A stretch of DNA of 22,043 nucleotides from an uncultured Mycoplasmatota bacterium. Its GTDB lineage: Bacteria > Bacillota_I > Bacilli_A > RF39 > UBA660. This document shows positions 21,689 through 22,043 of this stretch, piece by piece; the first letter of the stretch is position 1; every line of letters begins with the position of its first letter. The stretch covers positions 1 to 22,043 of the forward strand of contig USGP01000020.1 of NCBI GenBank assembly GCA_900554315.1, written 5' to 3'. Under the pieces are notes generated by a model. The model did no database searches. It worked only from the letters and a program-made list of their open reading frames with translations, and was not told the DNA's origin. The position numbers and the translations under genes were made by a program.

Positions 21689-22043
21689 ATGTTTGGAGTA
21701 GCACCAGAAAAAAATTATAAAATTAGAGAACTAAAGCCTATGAGGCCAAAAAGAAATCCATTTTCTCATCTTCGTTTAGAATGGAAAAAAATTATTGTTT
21801 GGGTAGGGGTTGCTGTTCTTATTATTTCATTAGTTGCTTATTATTTATATAAGAATTATTATAGTAATTATAATTATATTAAACAGGATTCTTCACAATA
21901 TTTGGTATATACGGTTGATTCTTCTGTTAATAGTCAAAATATGACAAGTGAGATACCTTATATTAATATTGATAGCGATGATGCTAATCGTGTCAATAAT
22001 GCTATTTTAGATTTTGCTGATCCTTTTTTAGCAAAAAATAAAA
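21689..22043 (+). CDS. Single-pass exported protein, partial at right end
   Basis: ATG 21689 follows GGAGG at the preceding stop; the frame stays open to the window edge (118 codons). The N-terminus is basic (KPMRPKRNPF), followed by one membrane helix near 39-56 (IVWVGVAVLIISLVAYYL). A Tyr/Asn-rich extracytoplasmic part contains IPYINIDSDDANRVNNAI, which resembles the N-terminal strand and helix of DUF3298/RsiV-like domains. It lies 8 nt after the NlpC/P60 gene, so it is probably the next member of that operon. The function is unknown. Confidence 0.75.
   Translation, partial: MFGVAPEKNYKIRELKPMRPKRNPFSHLRLEWKKIIVWVGVAVLIISLVAYYLYKNYYSNYNYIKQDSSQYLVYTVDSSVNSQNMTSEIPYINIDSDDANRVNNAILDFADPFLAKNK

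Noticed and set aside
1..22043. CRISPR array, insertion sequence or rRNA genes
   Set aside because: No regularly spaced repeats, no transposase ORF and no rRNA sequence were seen.
1..22043. Mycoplasma-type genetic code (TGA as Trp)
   Set aside because: Several genes use TGG for Trp and at least the 91-residue ORF ends at TGA; no conserved protein needs in-frame TGA.

Overview
The window is AT-rich, uses the standard bacterial code (TGG for Trp, TGA as a stop) and has strong purine-rich ribosome binding sites. The gene set is low-GC Gram-positive: typA, a DnaE-type replicase, lspA-rluD, rpmB, and the block ireB(yrzL)-ruvX(yrrK)-yrzB-mltG(yrrL)-trmR(yrrM) known from Bacilli. The overall character, including reduced proteins such as a 990-residue DnaE and a 57-residue L28, suggests an uncultured gut-type Bacilli or Mollicutes-related lineage. 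That taxonomic call is inference only.

Layout. (1) 1-1740, minus strand: a large serine recombinase (probably C-terminally shortened), a 91-residue unknown protein and leader and terminator elements. This looks like the end or remnant of a mobile element. (2) 1777-1946: tRNA-Gly(TCC) on the minus strand with a strong promoter, flanked on both sides by inverted, degenerate copies of its own middle section. (3) 1998-3738: a HAD phosphatase, a DedA membrane protein and a lipoprotein-like ORF with a suspect start. (4) 3814-6420: typA and a membrane-anchored unknown protein. (5) 6469-7719: rpmB, divergent from an XRE-type regulator fused to a CYTH (triphosphate-tunnel) domain. (6) 7794-12124: tightly overlapping dnaE, lspA and rluD. 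(7) 12140-14094: a leader with an 11-codon ORF and a strong terminator, then an AMP-forming acyl-CoA synthetase-like enzyme that lacks the usual A7 aspartate. (8) 14148-18076: a hybrid histidine kinase (7TM-like, HisKA, HATPase, REC, HPT), a convergent TspO/MBR protein and a rhomboid protease. (9) 18163-21680: ireB-ruvX-yrzB-mltG-trmR followed by a protein joining a TrbC/VirB2 pilin-like two-helix segment to an NlpC/P60 peptidase. A bitopic or signal-anchored protein then runs off the right end.

Functionally, most of the plus strand is core: translation (TypA, L28, RluD, TrmR, tRNA-Gly), replication (DnaE, RuvX) and envelope work (DedA, LspA, MltG, rhomboid, NlpC/P60). The most unusual items are the pilin-like/NlpC-P60 fusion, the HTH-CYTH fusion, the two genes placed directly behind a terminator with no room for a promoter in between (12215-12280 and 1210-1283), and the inverted tRNA-Gly fragments.
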